NCBI GenBank assembly: GCA_937907215.1
Contig: CALESG010000130.1
Coordinates: 1 to 53,120, forward strand
Direction of reading: 5' to 3'
DNA length: 53,120 nt
DNA from: an uncultured Ruminococcus sp.
Lineage (GTDB): Bacteria > Bacillota > Clostridia > Oscillospirales > Ruminococcaceae
Shown in pieces: positions 1 to 7,794 of this stretch. A model generated the notes under the pieces. The model was not told the origin of the DNA. It saw nothing but the letters and a program-made list of their open reading frames with translations, and made no database searches. Made by a program: the position numbers and the translations under genes. Each line of letters opens with the position of its first letter. The stretch's first letter is position 1.

Positions 1-89
1 CCGCATAATATAGAATAATCATTTCTTTTTTCAGCATCAAAAGCATAAAGCTCTTTGGTGCTTTTCTTTGCTGCTGATGTTTTAGCCAT
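1..89 (-). CDS. rnhB: Ribonuclease HII, N-terminal fragment cut by window edge
   Basis: Only the first 29 codons are in the window. The reading frame starts at an ATG at 87-89, preceded by GGAGG at a 9-base spacing. It begins MAKTSAAKKS and reaches YSILCG, where RNase HII proteins enter their catalytic motif (C/V)GVDEAGRG. RNase HII removes ribonucleotides and RNA primers from RNA-DNA hybrids. The start overlaps the rbgA stop by 8 bases, and rbgA-rnhB is a standard Firmicutes gene pair. The assignment rests mostly on this gene order and the short N-terminal match, because the catalytic residues lie outside the window. Confidence 0.72.
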   Translation of the reverse strand, partial: MAKTSAAKKSTKELYAFDAEKRNDYSILC

Positions 90-963
90 TGTCAATATCC
101 TCCGGAGATTCCAGAGTCATTCTTCCAAGTCTTCCGCTGCGATATTCATCTATAAGAGTTATTGCGGCTCTCTCTATATTAACTTCACCGCCAGAAATAA
201 GCATACCTCTTTTTCTGCCCATTGTTTCAAGCAGTTCTATTCCATCCATTTCATTAAACTCTGTCATTTTATATCTTGTTTCAAGTGTATATGGATAATT
301 CTTTGCCAAATACTCAAGCAAAAGCATGGCAAGCATTTCTATATCAACAACATCATCATTTATAGCACCTGTAAATGCAAGCCTTTTAGCAACTTCTTGG
401 TCATCAAATTTCGGCCACAATACACCCGGCATATCAAGAAGCTCCATATTGCTGCCTATCTTTACCCACTGTTTTGTACGTGTTACACCGGGTCTATCCT
501 CAACCTTAGCACGTTTTGATTGTGCCATTCTATTTATAAAAGATGACTTGCCTACATTCGGTATGCCAACTATCATAAGCCTTATAGGCGTACCGATCAT
601 GCCGGCATTTTTTCTTCTTTCAAGAAGTTCTGACAACAGTTGTTCTATAGCTCCTTTAAAATTCTTAACACCTTTGCCGCTCTTGCAGTCCATAGCAATA
701 GCAGCTATTCCCTGCTTTTTAAAATAAGCTATCCACTTATCTGTCATCTTTGGATCTGCCATATCAGCTTTATTCAAAATAAACAAACGTGGCTTATTAT
801 TTACCATGCTGTTCATATCAGGATTACGGCTGCTCATTGGTATACGTGCGTCAAGTATTTCAACAACAGCATCAACCAGCGAAAGATTCGCTGCGATCAT
901 TCGCCGTGTCTTTGTCATATGACCAGGAAACCATTGTATATTGCGTATTGTCAATTCAGACAT
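82..963 (-). CDS. rbgA: Ribosome biogenesis GTPase RbgA (YlqF)
   Basis: A circularly permuted GTPase that acts late in 50S subunit assembly. The permuted motif order is visible: G4 NKAD at residues 64-67 comes before the P-loop GIPNVGKSS (about 132-140), then G2 threonine in PGVTRT and G3 DMPG near 177. The N-terminus IQWFPGHMTKTRR is the family signature. Its 293 residues match the usual length. The start has AAAGGAG seven bases upstream. It lies between lepB and rnhB in the operon headed by rplS, which ties it to ribosome production. Nothing is missing. Confidence 0.95.
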   Translation of the reverse strand: MSELTIRNIQWFPGHMTKTRRMIAANLSLVDAVVEILDARIPMSSRNPDMNSMVNNKPRLFILNKADMADPKMTDKWIAYFKKQGIAAIAMDCKSGKGVKNFKGAIEQLLSELLERRKNAGMIGTPIRLMIVGIPNVGKSSFINRMAQSKRAKVEDRPGVTRTKQWVKIGSNMELLDMPGVLWPKFDDQEVAKRLAFTGAINDDVVDIEMLAMLLLEYLAKNYPYTLETRYKMTEFNEMDGIELLETMGRKRGMLISGGEVNIERAAITLIDEYRSGRLGRMTLESPEDIDNG

Positions 964-1013
964 TACGTCACTCCTTTCGAATATCGAAAAGCTTAGAATT
1001 TGCTTAAAACTTA

Positions 1014-1640
1014 TTATTCATAAATTTTTCCAAATGATGACAGTGGATAAAATCTAAACAGAGCTTTTCCGATAATCTGCTCTTCTGATACAAAGCCAAC
1101 TGATGAGGCACGACTGTCGGTAGAATTCTGACGATTATCACCCATTACAAACATATATCCATCTGGAATCCTTACAGGATAGGAAAATGCACCATAATTT
1201 GTAGTCGTTGAATTATTTATATAATTCTCTTCGATAACCTCACCATTTACAATTACTTCACCAGTTGTAAAATTGATGTCAAGTTCATCTCCGCCTACAG
1301 CAATTACACGCTTAATAAGTCTTTTATCTTCTGCAATACCATATCCTTCACGCAGATTTCCGCTGCTGTCATATGTCCATGAAGAACTATTATCAACTAT
1401 AACTATATCACCACGTTCAGGTTTATAGAGAAAATCGGACATAAACAGTCTGTCTTCACTTTGTAATGTAGGCTTCATCGATTCGCCTTCGACCGTAACA
1501 GGACGTGCGACATATGCAAAAAACAGGATAACAACAAAAATAGAAATTATCACTGCTTCCATTATATCTAAAAAGTCGCCTAGAAACGAATTTTTCTTTT
1601 TATTTTCATCTGACGTCACTGTGTTATTTATCTTTTCCAT
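1014..1640 (-). CDS. lepB: Signal peptidase I
   Basis: Membrane-anchored serine protease that removes signal peptides from secreted proteins. One transmembrane helix lies at about residues 28-46. The catalytic serine is Ser54 in GESMKPTL, and the general base is Lys110 in LIKRVIAVGGD. The conserved box MGDNRQNSTDSR lies at about 166-177. I chose the ATG at 1640 (AGAGGA upstream), which gives a 208-residue protein with the usual short cytoplasmic head. An upstream in-frame ATG at 1712, also with a purine-rich site, would add 24 hydrophobic and basic residues and cannot be excluded. It lies downstream of rplS, separated by a strong hairpin. Confidence 0.92.
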   Translation of the reverse strand: MEKINNTVTSDENKKKNSFLGDFLDIMEAVIISIFVVILFFAYVARPVTVEGESMKPTLQSEDRLFMSDFLYKPERGDIVIVDNSSSWTYDSSGNLREGYGIAEDKRLIKRVIAVGGDELDINFTTGEVIVNGEVIEENYINNSTTTNYGAFSYPVRIPDGYMFVMGDNRQNSTDSRASSVGFVSEEQIIGKALFRFYPLSSFGKIYE

Positions 1641-1735
1641 AACCGTCCTCTTTTCTAATGTATCATGCAAAAATATCTTTTCAAAATACAAAATATAATA
1701 AAAAAAGGACATAACGTCCCCCTTTTACTTTCGTT

Positions 1736-1783
1736 GTCAGGTACATCGGAAGCACAGATCTATACATCCTGCTTCCGCCTGAC
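1736..1783 (-). other. Hairpin between rplS and lepB
   Basis: Outer arms GTCAGG (1736-1741) and CCTGAC (1778-1783) enclose inner arms GGAAGCA (1748-1754) and TGCTTCC (1770-1776). No U-run follows in the direction of transcription, so this is not an ordinary terminator. It may be an RNA processing or stability element that lets rplS be made in excess of lepB. The structure is seen in the sequence; the role is inference. Confidence 0.55.
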
Positions 1784-1792
1784 CTCTCGCAA

Positions 1793-2137
1793 TTAGCGAA
1801 TTTGTTCCTTAACCTTTGCAGCCTTACCTACACGGTCACGCAGGTAATAAAGCTTAGCTCTACGAACCTTACCCTTACGGATAACTTCAACCTTTTCAAC
1901 TACTGGGGAGTGGAGTGGGAATACACGCTCTACACCGCAGCCATGTGAAAGACGGCGAACTGTAAATGTTTCGCTGATACCGCCATGCTTCTTAGCAATA
2001 ACTGTACCCTCGAACATCTGGATACGGCTCTTATCGCCTTCCTTGATTCTAACGTGAACCTTTACAGTATCACCGATAGAAACAACTGGTACTTCCTGCT
2101 TCATGCTTGATTCGCTGATTGTTTTTAATGCATCCAT
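1793..2137 (-). CDS. rplS: Large-subunit ribosomal protein L19
   Basis: Structural protein at the interface between the 30S and 50S subunits. The sequence carries the L19 core: VSIGDTVKVHVRIKEG, FEGTVIAKKHGG, TFTVRRLSHGCGVERVFPLHSP, and a basic C-terminus KVRRAKLYYLRDRVGKAAK. I placed the start at the ATG at 2137, which has AGGAGG eight bases upstream and gives 114 residues, the normal family length. A longer frame opening at 2164 adds nine residues that mostly encode the ribosome binding site. It is the first gene of rplS-lepB-rbgA-rnhB and has its own promoter and a ~170-nt leader. Confidence 0.96.
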   Translation of the reverse strand: MDALKTISESSMKQEVPVVSIGDTVKVHVRIKEGDKSRIQMFEGTVIAKKHGGISETFTVRRLSHGCGVERVFPLHSPVVEKVEVIRKGKVRRAKLYYLRDRVGKAAKVKEQIR

Positions 2138-2306
2138 TTTTCTTTCCTCCTGATTTTCAGACATTCATTCACGTACAGGCGGTCAAATTCCTGCTTGCAG
2201 CCTACATATATAAATATAGGCTTGTCCGTCAGCGGATTGTCTGATTTAATGTCGTTTATGGCATTACACTCACCCATCTAATTTTAGACGAGCGGATTTA
2301 AAATGC
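2138..2306 (-). promoter_or_regulatory. Long rplS 5' leader with hairpins
   Basis: About 170 nt lie between the predicted start of transcription (near 2306) and the rplS start codon. The RNA contains a hairpin with AGCCTA/TAGGCT arms (2199-2222) and further short complementary segments. L19 autoregulatory leaders are known in Bacilli, so an autogenous leader is plausible here. I could not match this one to the described consensus. Confidence 0.4.
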
Positions 2307-2312
2307 TATATT

Positions 2313-2341
2313 ATAATACCACATCTCAAGAAAAATTGCAA
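2313..2341 (-). promoter_or_regulatory. rplS promoter, sigma-A type
   Basis: On the minus strand, TTGCAA (2336-2341) and TATTAT (2313-2318) are separated by exactly 17 bases. It lies just downstream of the radical-SAM-associated gene and drives the rplS operon. Confidence 0.75.
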
Positions 2342-2349
2342 GTGTTTTT

Positions 2350-3006
2350 TTAAAAAAATTCAGTTTTTTCCGTACAAAGTAATTTTTTACGGCAAAATTT
2401 AGGAAAATCAAAAGGAAACTGAACGTTTTTACTGAATTCTTCTATAAGAATCGATGGATTTACATTGACCGTACTGCCTGCCGGAAGACGAATTTCCAGT
2501 ATGAGTTTATCATTTTCATTTTTTTCTGAAATACATTCCGTCAATTCCTTTAAGTCTATTTCACGATAACCTCTCTTAGTTTTTTTCTGAACGATTATCT
2601 TATCACTTGAAATAAACTTTTTCCAATCATATAAAAGCTTCTCTCCGTCACTGCAAGGAAGAGTAATTTCATATTCAGCATATGAGATCTCTCCCATTTT
2701 ATGCTTAGGTGCATAACAGCTGATAATATCTATTCCATCAGGAAGAACAGACTGCATACGTTTTTTCAAGTCATCAAGTGACAATTCTTCACTAAACCCC
2801 AATTCAATTACTTCATAATTGCTTTCAAATCCCAAAGATAATGCTGCTGCAAATATTATATGCATATGTGGATGATAGCCCTCTGAATACGCTATAGGCA
2901 GCTCTGCACGCCTTATGCATCTCTGAAAGCAACGCATTAAATCAAGATGAGAAATATATTTAGCTCGTCCTGTCTTTGTAAATCTCATTCTCACTATAAA
3001 TTTCAA
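2350..3006 (-). CDS. Radical-SAM-associated protein, TIGR03936/DUF2344 family
   Basis: Belongs to the family that accompanies, or is fused to, the B12-binding radical SAM protein encoded just upstream. The function is unknown. Family features visible are VRMRFTKTGRAKYISHLDLMR at the N-terminus and LPIAYSEGYHPHMHI a little later. I chose the TTG at 3006 because GGGAGG lies eight bases upstream; TTG at 3012 is too close to that site. The ATG at 2988 is another possibility. The gene overlaps the upstream stop by a few bases, so the two are translationally coupled. It ends within 10 bases of the rplS promoter. Confidence 0.85.
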   Translation of the reverse strand: MKFIVRMRFTKTGRAKYISHLDLMRCFQRCIRRAELPIAYSEGYHPHMHIIFAAALSLGFESNYEVIELGFSEELSLDDLKKRMQSVLPDGIDIISCYAPKHKMGEISYAEYEITLPCSDGEKLLYDWKKFISSDKIIVQKKTKRGYREIDLKELTECISEKNENDKLILEIRLPAGSTVNVNPSILIEEFSKNVQFPFDFPKFCRKKLLCTEKTEFF

Positions 3007-4871
3007 AAGCAAGACCTCCCAACTTCACGGTTTACTCCACATCCGCTGCACTTTTCACGACAATTAGGTGTAGTTTCAGCTTTAAGTGCCTTTTTATGTT
3101 CACGTACCAAAAATGACTTATCTATCAAATAATTAAGGTGATCCCACGGCATTATCTCATCATAGCTTCTTCTGCGGCTTGCATAAAATTCAGGAGCTAT
3201 GCTGCATTCTTCAAAAGCACGTTCCCAACATTCCCATTTAAAACGATCACTCCAGCTGTCAAAGCGGCTGCCATTTTTCCATGCTGCATAAATAACACCG
3301 GAAAGCTTCCTATCTCCTCTTGCAAGCACACCTTCAAGCTGACTAATCCTAAATTCATGCCAGCTTACCTTTATTTTCCTTGCGTTCCTTGGATTTATGG
3401 AATTCATAAGATGTTCTTGCTTGTGAATAACTTCCTCTTCTGTAGCCTGAGGTTCAAATTCAAACGGTGTAAACGGCTTGGGTACAAATGTAGCAACACT
3501 TACTGATACTTGCACCATTTTACCTCTTGGTCTGTTAGGATTTTGAAAAAACAACTCAATTATCCTATCAGCTATTTCTGCAATACCTGCTATATCTTCA
3601 TCTGTTTCTGTAGGAAGTCCCATCATAAAGTAAAGTTTTACATTAAAATAACCGCCTGAAAATGCAATTTCAGCAGTACGCATTATTTCTTCATCTGACA
3701 CATTCTTATTTATTACATCACGCAGTCTTTGCGTTCCTGCTTCAGGTGCAAATGTAAGTCCGCTTTTGCGAATACGCTTTATTTTCTCCATTAAAGTATC
3801 TGAAAAATTATCTACTCTAAGAGATGGCAGCGACATATTAACACGTTTTTCTTCAGTTACTTCAAGAAGCTTTGTCAGCATCTCATCTATTTCACTGTGG
3901 TCACTTGTACTGAGAGAAGAAAGCGACAATTCCTCATAACCAGTGTTTTTACATAAGTCATCAGCCTGTTTGCAAATAGTATCAGGTGTCTTTTCACGAA
4001 ATGGTCTGTATATAAATCCTGCCTGACAAAAACGACAACCTCTTATACATCCTCGCAAAACTTCCACAACCGAACGATCGTGAACTATTTCAGTAAATGG
4101 AACTACAAACTTTTCAGGATAATATACCTTGTCAAAATCTTTTATAATTCGTTTTCTAACGGCTTTAGGCGCATTTTCCAGAGGTCCTATTGATTTTATT
4201 GTGCCGTCATCATTATAGCTTACATCATATAATGACGGCACATAAACTCCCTCTATTTGTGCAGCTCGACACAAAAATTCATATCTTGACGCACCTTGTT
4301 CCTTCATTTCAGCATAAAGATCCATTACTTCAAGATTAACCTCTTCACCTTCACCTAAGATAAAAAAGTCAAAAAAATCTGCTATAGGTTCTGGATTGCA
4401 TACACAAGGACCTCCGGCAAATACCATTTGCGCCATTGAATCTCCTCTGTCCTTTGCATATATCGGAATTCCCGCCAAATCAAGCATATTTAAAATATTT
4501 GTATAGGCAAGTTCATACTGAAGCGTAAAACCGATCATATCAAACTCTGCAACCGGTGTAAGACTTTCAAGAGCATAGAGAGGTATTTTTTCCTCACGCA
4601 TAAGCTCTTCAAAGTCAGTATCAGGAGCAAATACTCTTTCACAGCAAAATTCTTCTCTTCTATTTATCAGACCATAAAGAATTTTCATTCCAAGATGTGA
4701 CATTCCTATTTCATATGTGTCAGGAAAGCAAAACGCAAAGCTAACTTTAACATTTTCTTTATCCTTTACAATACTTCCTACTTCACCGCCAATGTACTGA
4801 GCCGGCTTTTGAACCTTTAATAATAGTGGTTCTATTTTTGAAAGAATACTTATAGCACTCAATCCTTTCAT
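3003..4871 (-). CDS. B12-binding-type radical SAM protein, TIGR03960 family
   Basis: A 622-residue protein with a cobalamin-binding-like N-terminal region (about 30-200) followed by a radical SAM core. The [4Fe-4S] cysteines are Cys275, Cys279 and Cys282 in RGCIRGCRFCQAGF. The C-terminus carries a second cysteine cluster, CREKCSGCGVNREVGRSC, that could hold another metal site. The substrate is unknown. Radical SAM proteins of this kind often methylate or thiomethylate RNA or protein, but nothing here names a target. It has its own promoter (4892-4920) and overlaps its partner gene downstream. The ATG has AAGGA eight bases upstream. Confidence 0.88.
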   Translation of the reverse strand: MKGLSAISILSKIEPLLLKVQKPAQYIGGEVGSIVKDKENVKVSFAFCFPDTYEIGMSHLGMKILYGLINRREEFCCERVFAPDTDFEELMREEKIPLYALESLTPVAEFDMIGFTLQYELAYTNILNMLDLAGIPIYAKDRGDSMAQMVFAGGPCVCNPEPIADFFDFFILGEGEEVNLEVMDLYAEMKEQGASRYEFLCRAAQIEGVYVPSLYDVSYNDDGTIKSIGPLENAPKAVRKRIIKDFDKVYYPEKFVVPFTEIVHDRSVVEVLRGCIRGCRFCQAGFIYRPFREKTPDTICKQADDLCKNTGYEELSLSSLSTSDHSEIDEMLTKLLEVTEEKRVNMSLPSLRVDNFSDTLMEKIKRIRKSGLTFAPEAGTQRLRDVINKNVSDEEIMRTAEIAFSGGYFNVKLYFMMGLPTETDEDIAGIAEIADRIIELFFQNPNRPRGKMVQVSVSVATFVPKPFTPFEFEPQATEEEVIHKQEHLMNSINPRNARKIKVSWHEFRISQLEGVLARGDRKLSGVIYAAWKNGSRFDSWSDRFKWECWERAFEECSIAPEFYASRRRSYDEIMPWDHLNYLIDKSFLVREHKKALKAETTPNCREKCSGCGVNREVGRSCF

Positions 4872-4891
4872 TTATTATTCCTTTATCTTAT

Positions 4892-4920
4892 ATTTTACTA
4901 TAAATTTTAAAAACAATCAA
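4892..4920 (-). promoter_or_regulatory. Promoter of the B12/radical SAM gene
   Basis: On the minus strand, TTGATT (4915-4920) and TAAAAT (4892-4897) have a 17-base spacer. The predicted start is about 15 bases upstream of the start codon, so the leader is short. Confidence 0.55.
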
Positions 4921-4923
4921 CCA

Positions 4924-5502
4924 TTATTTAAAAAATTCTGATAACAAAAGGTAACACATCAATACATAATATGTAAAATTAGAAATTCCAATAAAAAATC
5001 CTATGATAATTAGAACTACAGGCGTAAATATAAAAATAAATTTCAAAATGCTTTCTACTTTTGAATCGCAGGCTTTGCTCATAGAAATAATACAGCAAAT
5101 GGCAGCTCCGCCGTCTAAACGCCGACATGGCAGCAAATTCAAAATGCCAAGCACAAGCTGTGCATTTGAAAGTTCTGGATCACAATTGCCTGAAAAAAGT
5201 CTAATTATAATATATGCAATGATATTTGCAACAGGTCCGGATAAAAGTATAATAAACTCTCTCCAATAGCTAAACAATGCCTGTTCGGGACATATACGTA
5301 TACCGCAGCCGTGAAAAGTTATGCTTTTAAGCTTCATGCCAAGAATAACCATAGAAATCAAATGTGCCATTTCATGCAACATTACAGCAAGAAATCCATA
5401 CATAAGAATATTTAAATCACCTATGGCAGACAAAACGGCACATACAGCTATAAAACTAAATTCCACAAAAATTTTAACTTTCCCCAAACAAAAAAATATC
5501 AT
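4924..5502 (-). CDS. Site-2 protease family (M50) membrane metalloprotease, SpoIVFB-like
   Basis: A polytopic intramembrane zinc protease. The zinc motif HEMAH places ligands at His43 and His47 with Glu44 as catalyst; the third-ligand motif is NLLPCRRLDGG with Asp130. At 192 residues it is compact and lacks PDZ or CBS domains, closest in layout to SpoIVFB-type enzymes, which activate membrane-bound sigma factors during sporulation. Its start overlaps the stop of the upstream membrane protein by four bases (ATGA), so the two are probably partners. Whether it acts in sporulation is inference, supported by spoVM and spoIIE in the same window. Confidence 0.85.
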   Translation of the reverse strand: MIFFCLGKVKIFVEFSFIAVCAVLSAIGDLNILMYGFLAVMLHEMAHLISMVILGMKLKSITFHGCGIRICPEQALFSYWREFIILLSGPVANIIAYIIIRLFSGNCDPELSNAQLVLGILNLLPCRRLDGGAAICCIISMSKACDSKVESILKFIFIFTPVVLIIIGFFIGISNFTYYVLMCYLLLSEFFK

Positions 5503-5879
5503 TTCTTAAACCACGTTTCCACTGCTTCTACTATTTTAATTATAAACGGTTCAGCAGGAGCATTCATCTTTTCAGAATAAATAGACAAAAGCTTATGCTG
5601 AAAATCAGCACTTATAAATTTAAGCAGAAAAACTGATAAAACAAGCACCAGACAAAGTATACACTGAGTAAGCATAACATCATCACCGGAGGTACTTTTC
5701 TTTACTGATTTATTCTCATCTATATATATTATCTCTCCATGCTGATTTAAATTATCCTGAGCTATTGTACTAAGTGCATTTTCCATACTATCATTTTTAT
5801 TATCATTTTTGCTATCATTTTTTGTATTGTTTTTTTCATCATTATTTTTGTCATTCTTCTTGATCTCATCGTTCTCCAT
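5499..5879 (-). CDS. Small single-pass membrane protein with an Asn/Lys/Asp-rich head
   Basis: I do not recognise the family. It has 126 residues: a very polar N-terminus (about 1-60) rich in Asn, Lys and Asp, one transmembrane helix at about 69-90, and a ~35-residue tail. Part of the head is encoded by three 12-base repeats of the form AAAAATGATARY. The start has GAGG about seven bases upstream. Four-base overlap with the M50 protease suggests it is a regulator, anchor or substrate of that protease, in the place where other genomes carry SpoIVFA-like partners. No M23 domain is visible. Confidence 0.7.
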   Translation of the reverse strand: MENDEIKKNDKNNDEKNNTKNDSKNDNKNDSMENALSTIAQDNLNQHGEIIYIDENKSVKKSTSGDDVMLTQCILCLVLVLSVFLLKFISADFQHKLLSIYSEKMNAPAEPFIIKIVEAVETWFKK

Positions 5880-5909
5880 AATCTCACCTCATTATTAAGA
5901 ATATGCAGA

Positions 5910-5947
5910 AAGGGACTGCATGAGAACTTTTTTCTCTGCAATCCCTT
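5910..5947. repeat. Hairpin with an A-rich/T-rich loop
   Basis: Arms AAGGGA (5910-5915) and TCCCTT (5942-5947) extend inward through TGCA and AGA/TCT pairs and enclose a six-base homopolymer. It lies next to the larger inverted repeat at 5949-6001. No U-run follows on either strand. Confidence 0.5.
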
Positions 5948-5948
5948 G

Positions 5949-6001
5949 AGAACTTGTGTTCATAGGATAAGCCGCACAGCTTCCTTATGAACACAAGTTC
6001 T
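5949..6001. repeat. Perfect 16-bp inverted repeat
   Basis: AGAACTTGTGTTCATA (5949-5964) is repeated inverted at 5986-6001 around a 21-base loop that can itself pair partly. The element lies between spoVM and the small membrane protein. It lacks a terminal U-run, so it is not a standard terminator, though it could still stop or protect the transcript end. A smaller palindrome, CAATGC/GCATTG, lies at about 6019-6036. Confidence 0.6.
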
Positions 6002-6060
6002 TAATACTGCTGTACCCACAATGCATTTAAGCATTGTAAATAATTTTTAACTTATAGTTA

Positions 6061-6153
6061 TTATAATTCTTCCGGCTGTTCACGCTTTATTTTGAAAATT
6101 ATCCTGAATATTCCAGACAAAAGCCTCGGACTTTTTACGACTACGATTTTCAT
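6061..6153 (-). CDS. spoVM: Stage V sporulation protein SpoVM (30 residues)
   Basis: A tiny amphipathic helix that marks the convex surface of the forespore and recruits SpoIVA to start coat assembly. The peptide begins MKIVVVKSPRLLSGIFRIIF and ends KREQPEEL. It matches SpoVM in the Met-Lys start, hydrophobic residues 3-6, Lys7, Pro9, the glycine near 14 and the following hydrophobic-basic helix. The ATG at 6153 has an excellent AAGGAGGG site. It lies directly downstream of thiN, the same position as in Bacillus subtilis. Four extra residues at the C-terminus compared with the 26-residue Bacillus protein are unremarkable. Confidence 0.88.
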   Translation of the reverse strand: MKIVVVKSPRLLSGIFRIIFKIKREQPEEL

Positions 6154-6255
6154 CTGTAATCCCTCCTTCTTCTGATATGGTCATCAGATATGTTCAAAAA
6201 TATGTTGTGTTTATTATGCGTTCCATTCATTCTATTCAGCAAATGCAAAATTGGT

Positions 6256-6882
6256 TCAGACTTCCTTTGATTCAACAACAAGCATATAACCGCTTTTAAT
6301 CGAAAGCTCTGCAAAAGCTTCTTTTATATGATTGCTCACTCCAATAGGAAAATCATTTGTAATAGTTCCATTTGAAAGATTATACTCCGCACCGCTGATA
6401 CAAACGCCCGTACATTTTTCAGAATACGAAAAAACAGAAAAATAAAATCCTTCACGCTTTTCAAATCGTCTGCTTGTATTAGCAATGAGCAATGAAACAT
6501 ATTCATTATCACTAATGAGCATTCCTTTTGCTCCATTTTTTTCTATAAACATAAGTGTTTGAATATTTGCTATTGTATGATCCAGTCTTCCGCCTAATGC
6601 ACCATATATAAATATTTCATCAACACCCATCTTTATTGCTTCCTTGACTGCAAGCAAAGTATCTGTATCATCTTTTTCACTTGAAAATGTCTGTACATTT
6701 TCGATATCCGGAATAAAACCAAGTGAATCAAAATCACCTATAACGAGTGTCGGCTCCACTCCAAGTGCCTTTGCTGCACTATATCCGCCGTCTGCACACA
6801 AAACAACAGCATTTTCCGGAATATCAACTGAACTTAAATTTATATCACCGCCTGCAAGAATAACACATTTCTTACCTGTCAT
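6256..6882 (-). CDS. thiN: Thiamine pyrophosphokinase
   Basis: Transfers pyrophosphate from ATP to thiamine to make thiamine diphosphate. The family motifs are in order: ADGG (30-33), GDFDS (49-53), KDDTD (70-74) and GALGGRLDHTIAN (94-106). I used the ATG at 6882, whose first bases overlap the rsgA stop (ATGA) and which has GGGAG five bases upstream. This gives 208 residues. A TTG four codons earlier has no proper ribosome site. It sits between rsgA and spoVM as in Bacillus, but rpe is absent from between rsgA and thiN. Confidence 0.95.
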   Translation of the reverse strand: MTGKKCVILAGGDINLSSVDIPENAVVLCADGGYSAAKALGVEPTLVIGDFDSLGFIPDIENVQTFSSEKDDTDTLLAVKEAIKMGVDEIFIYGALGGRLDHTIANIQTLMFIEKNGAKGMLISDNEYVSLLIANTSRRFEKREGFYFSVFSYSEKCTGVCISGAEYNLSNGTITNDFPIGVSNHIKEAFAELSIKSGYMLVVESKEV

Positions 6883-7769
6883 TGCTTCTCCCAATCCTTT
6901 ATAAGTTTTGCTTCTTCATACATAGCTGCATATGAACTGTGACGACTCTTTTCGATTTTACCATCATGTACTGCCTCTAATACTGCACAACCCTTTTCAC
7001 ATATATGAGTGCAATCTGAAAAACGGCATTTTCCTGTAAAAGATGCAAATTCAGGAAAACAATCTGCTAGCTCTTCCTTTTTTATATCAGCATACTGCTG
7101 AGTTTCAAATGTAGAAAATCCCGGTGTATCTGCAATATATCCGCCAAGTATAGGATATAAAAATGCTTTTCTTGTGGTGTGTCTGCCACGACCAAGCTTA
7201 TCGCTGACCTCACCTACCGGAATATCAAGTTCAGGTGCAATATGATTTAGAAGAGTGGATTTTCCAGCACCGGTGTTTCCTGTAAATGCACTTATTTTTC
7301 CTTCTATAAGTTCAGCAACAGATTCAATAGTCTTTGGATCATCATAATCAATAGAAATAATTTTTATCTCTGCCTTTTCATATATCCTACGCAGCTGCTC
7401 ATCAGATGAAAGATCTGTCTTTGTTATCACTATTATCGGCTCAATATTTTTATACCTTGCTACAGCAATAAACTTATCAAGCAGCAGATAATTTGGTACA
7501 GGCTTGCAAAGCGAAACTACAAATATAAGCCTGTCAAGATTTGCAAGCGGCGGTCTTATAATACTGTTCTTTCTTGGCAAAACCTCATTTATTACACCAT
7601 TTTTAAATGCCACCATATCACCTGCATATGGCGTTATGCCTTGATTTCTGAATACTCCTCGTGCCTTACAGGCGGTAATTATACCGGAAGAGGACTCTAC
7701 AGTATAGAGTCCTCCCACACATGATAAAATTCTTCCGTGCTGCAAGGCTGTATTATCAGCCTTTTTCAT
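6879..7769 (-). CDS. rsgA: Ribosome small-subunit-dependent GTPase A (RsgA/CpgA)
   Basis: Checks 30S maturation and releases assembly factors. It has an N-terminal OB-fold, then permuted GTPase motifs: TKTD (116-119) before GNTGAGKST (164-172) and DTPG (214-217). The C-terminal zinc motif has Cys248, Cys253, His255 and Cys261. The start is the ATG at 7769 with GAGGA eight bases upstream, giving 296 residues. A TTG at 7805 inside the end of prkC is less likely. It lies directly downstream of prkC; in Bacillus the orthologue is phosphorylated by that kinase, so the adjacency is functionally meaningful. Confidence 0.95.
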   Translation of the reverse strand: MKKADNTALQHGRILSCVGGLYTVESSSGIITACKARGVFRNQGITPYAGDMVAFKNGVINEVLPRKNSIIRPPLANLDRLIFVVSLCKPVPNYLLLDKFIAVARYKNIEPIIVITKTDLSSDEQLRRIYEKAEIKIISIDYDDPKTIESVAELIEGKISAFTGNTGAGKSTLLNHIAPELDIPVGEVSDKLGRGRHTTRKAFLYPILGGYIADTPGFSTFETQQYADIKKEELADCFPEFASFTGKCRFSDCTHICEKGCAVLEAVHDGKIEKSRHSSYAAMYEEAKLIKDWEKQ

Positions 7770-7794
7770 TTTAATTATCCTCTTATCAATAAAC

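Noticed and set aside
55..519. A 154-codon plus-strand frame opposite rbgA
   Set aside because: It is antisense to a clearly conserved GTPase and has no promoter or ribosome site.
5780..5850. The 12-base repeats in the small membrane protein as a CRISPR or intergenic repeat
   Set aside because: The repeats are in frame, encode a polar protein segment, are contiguous without spacers, and number only three.
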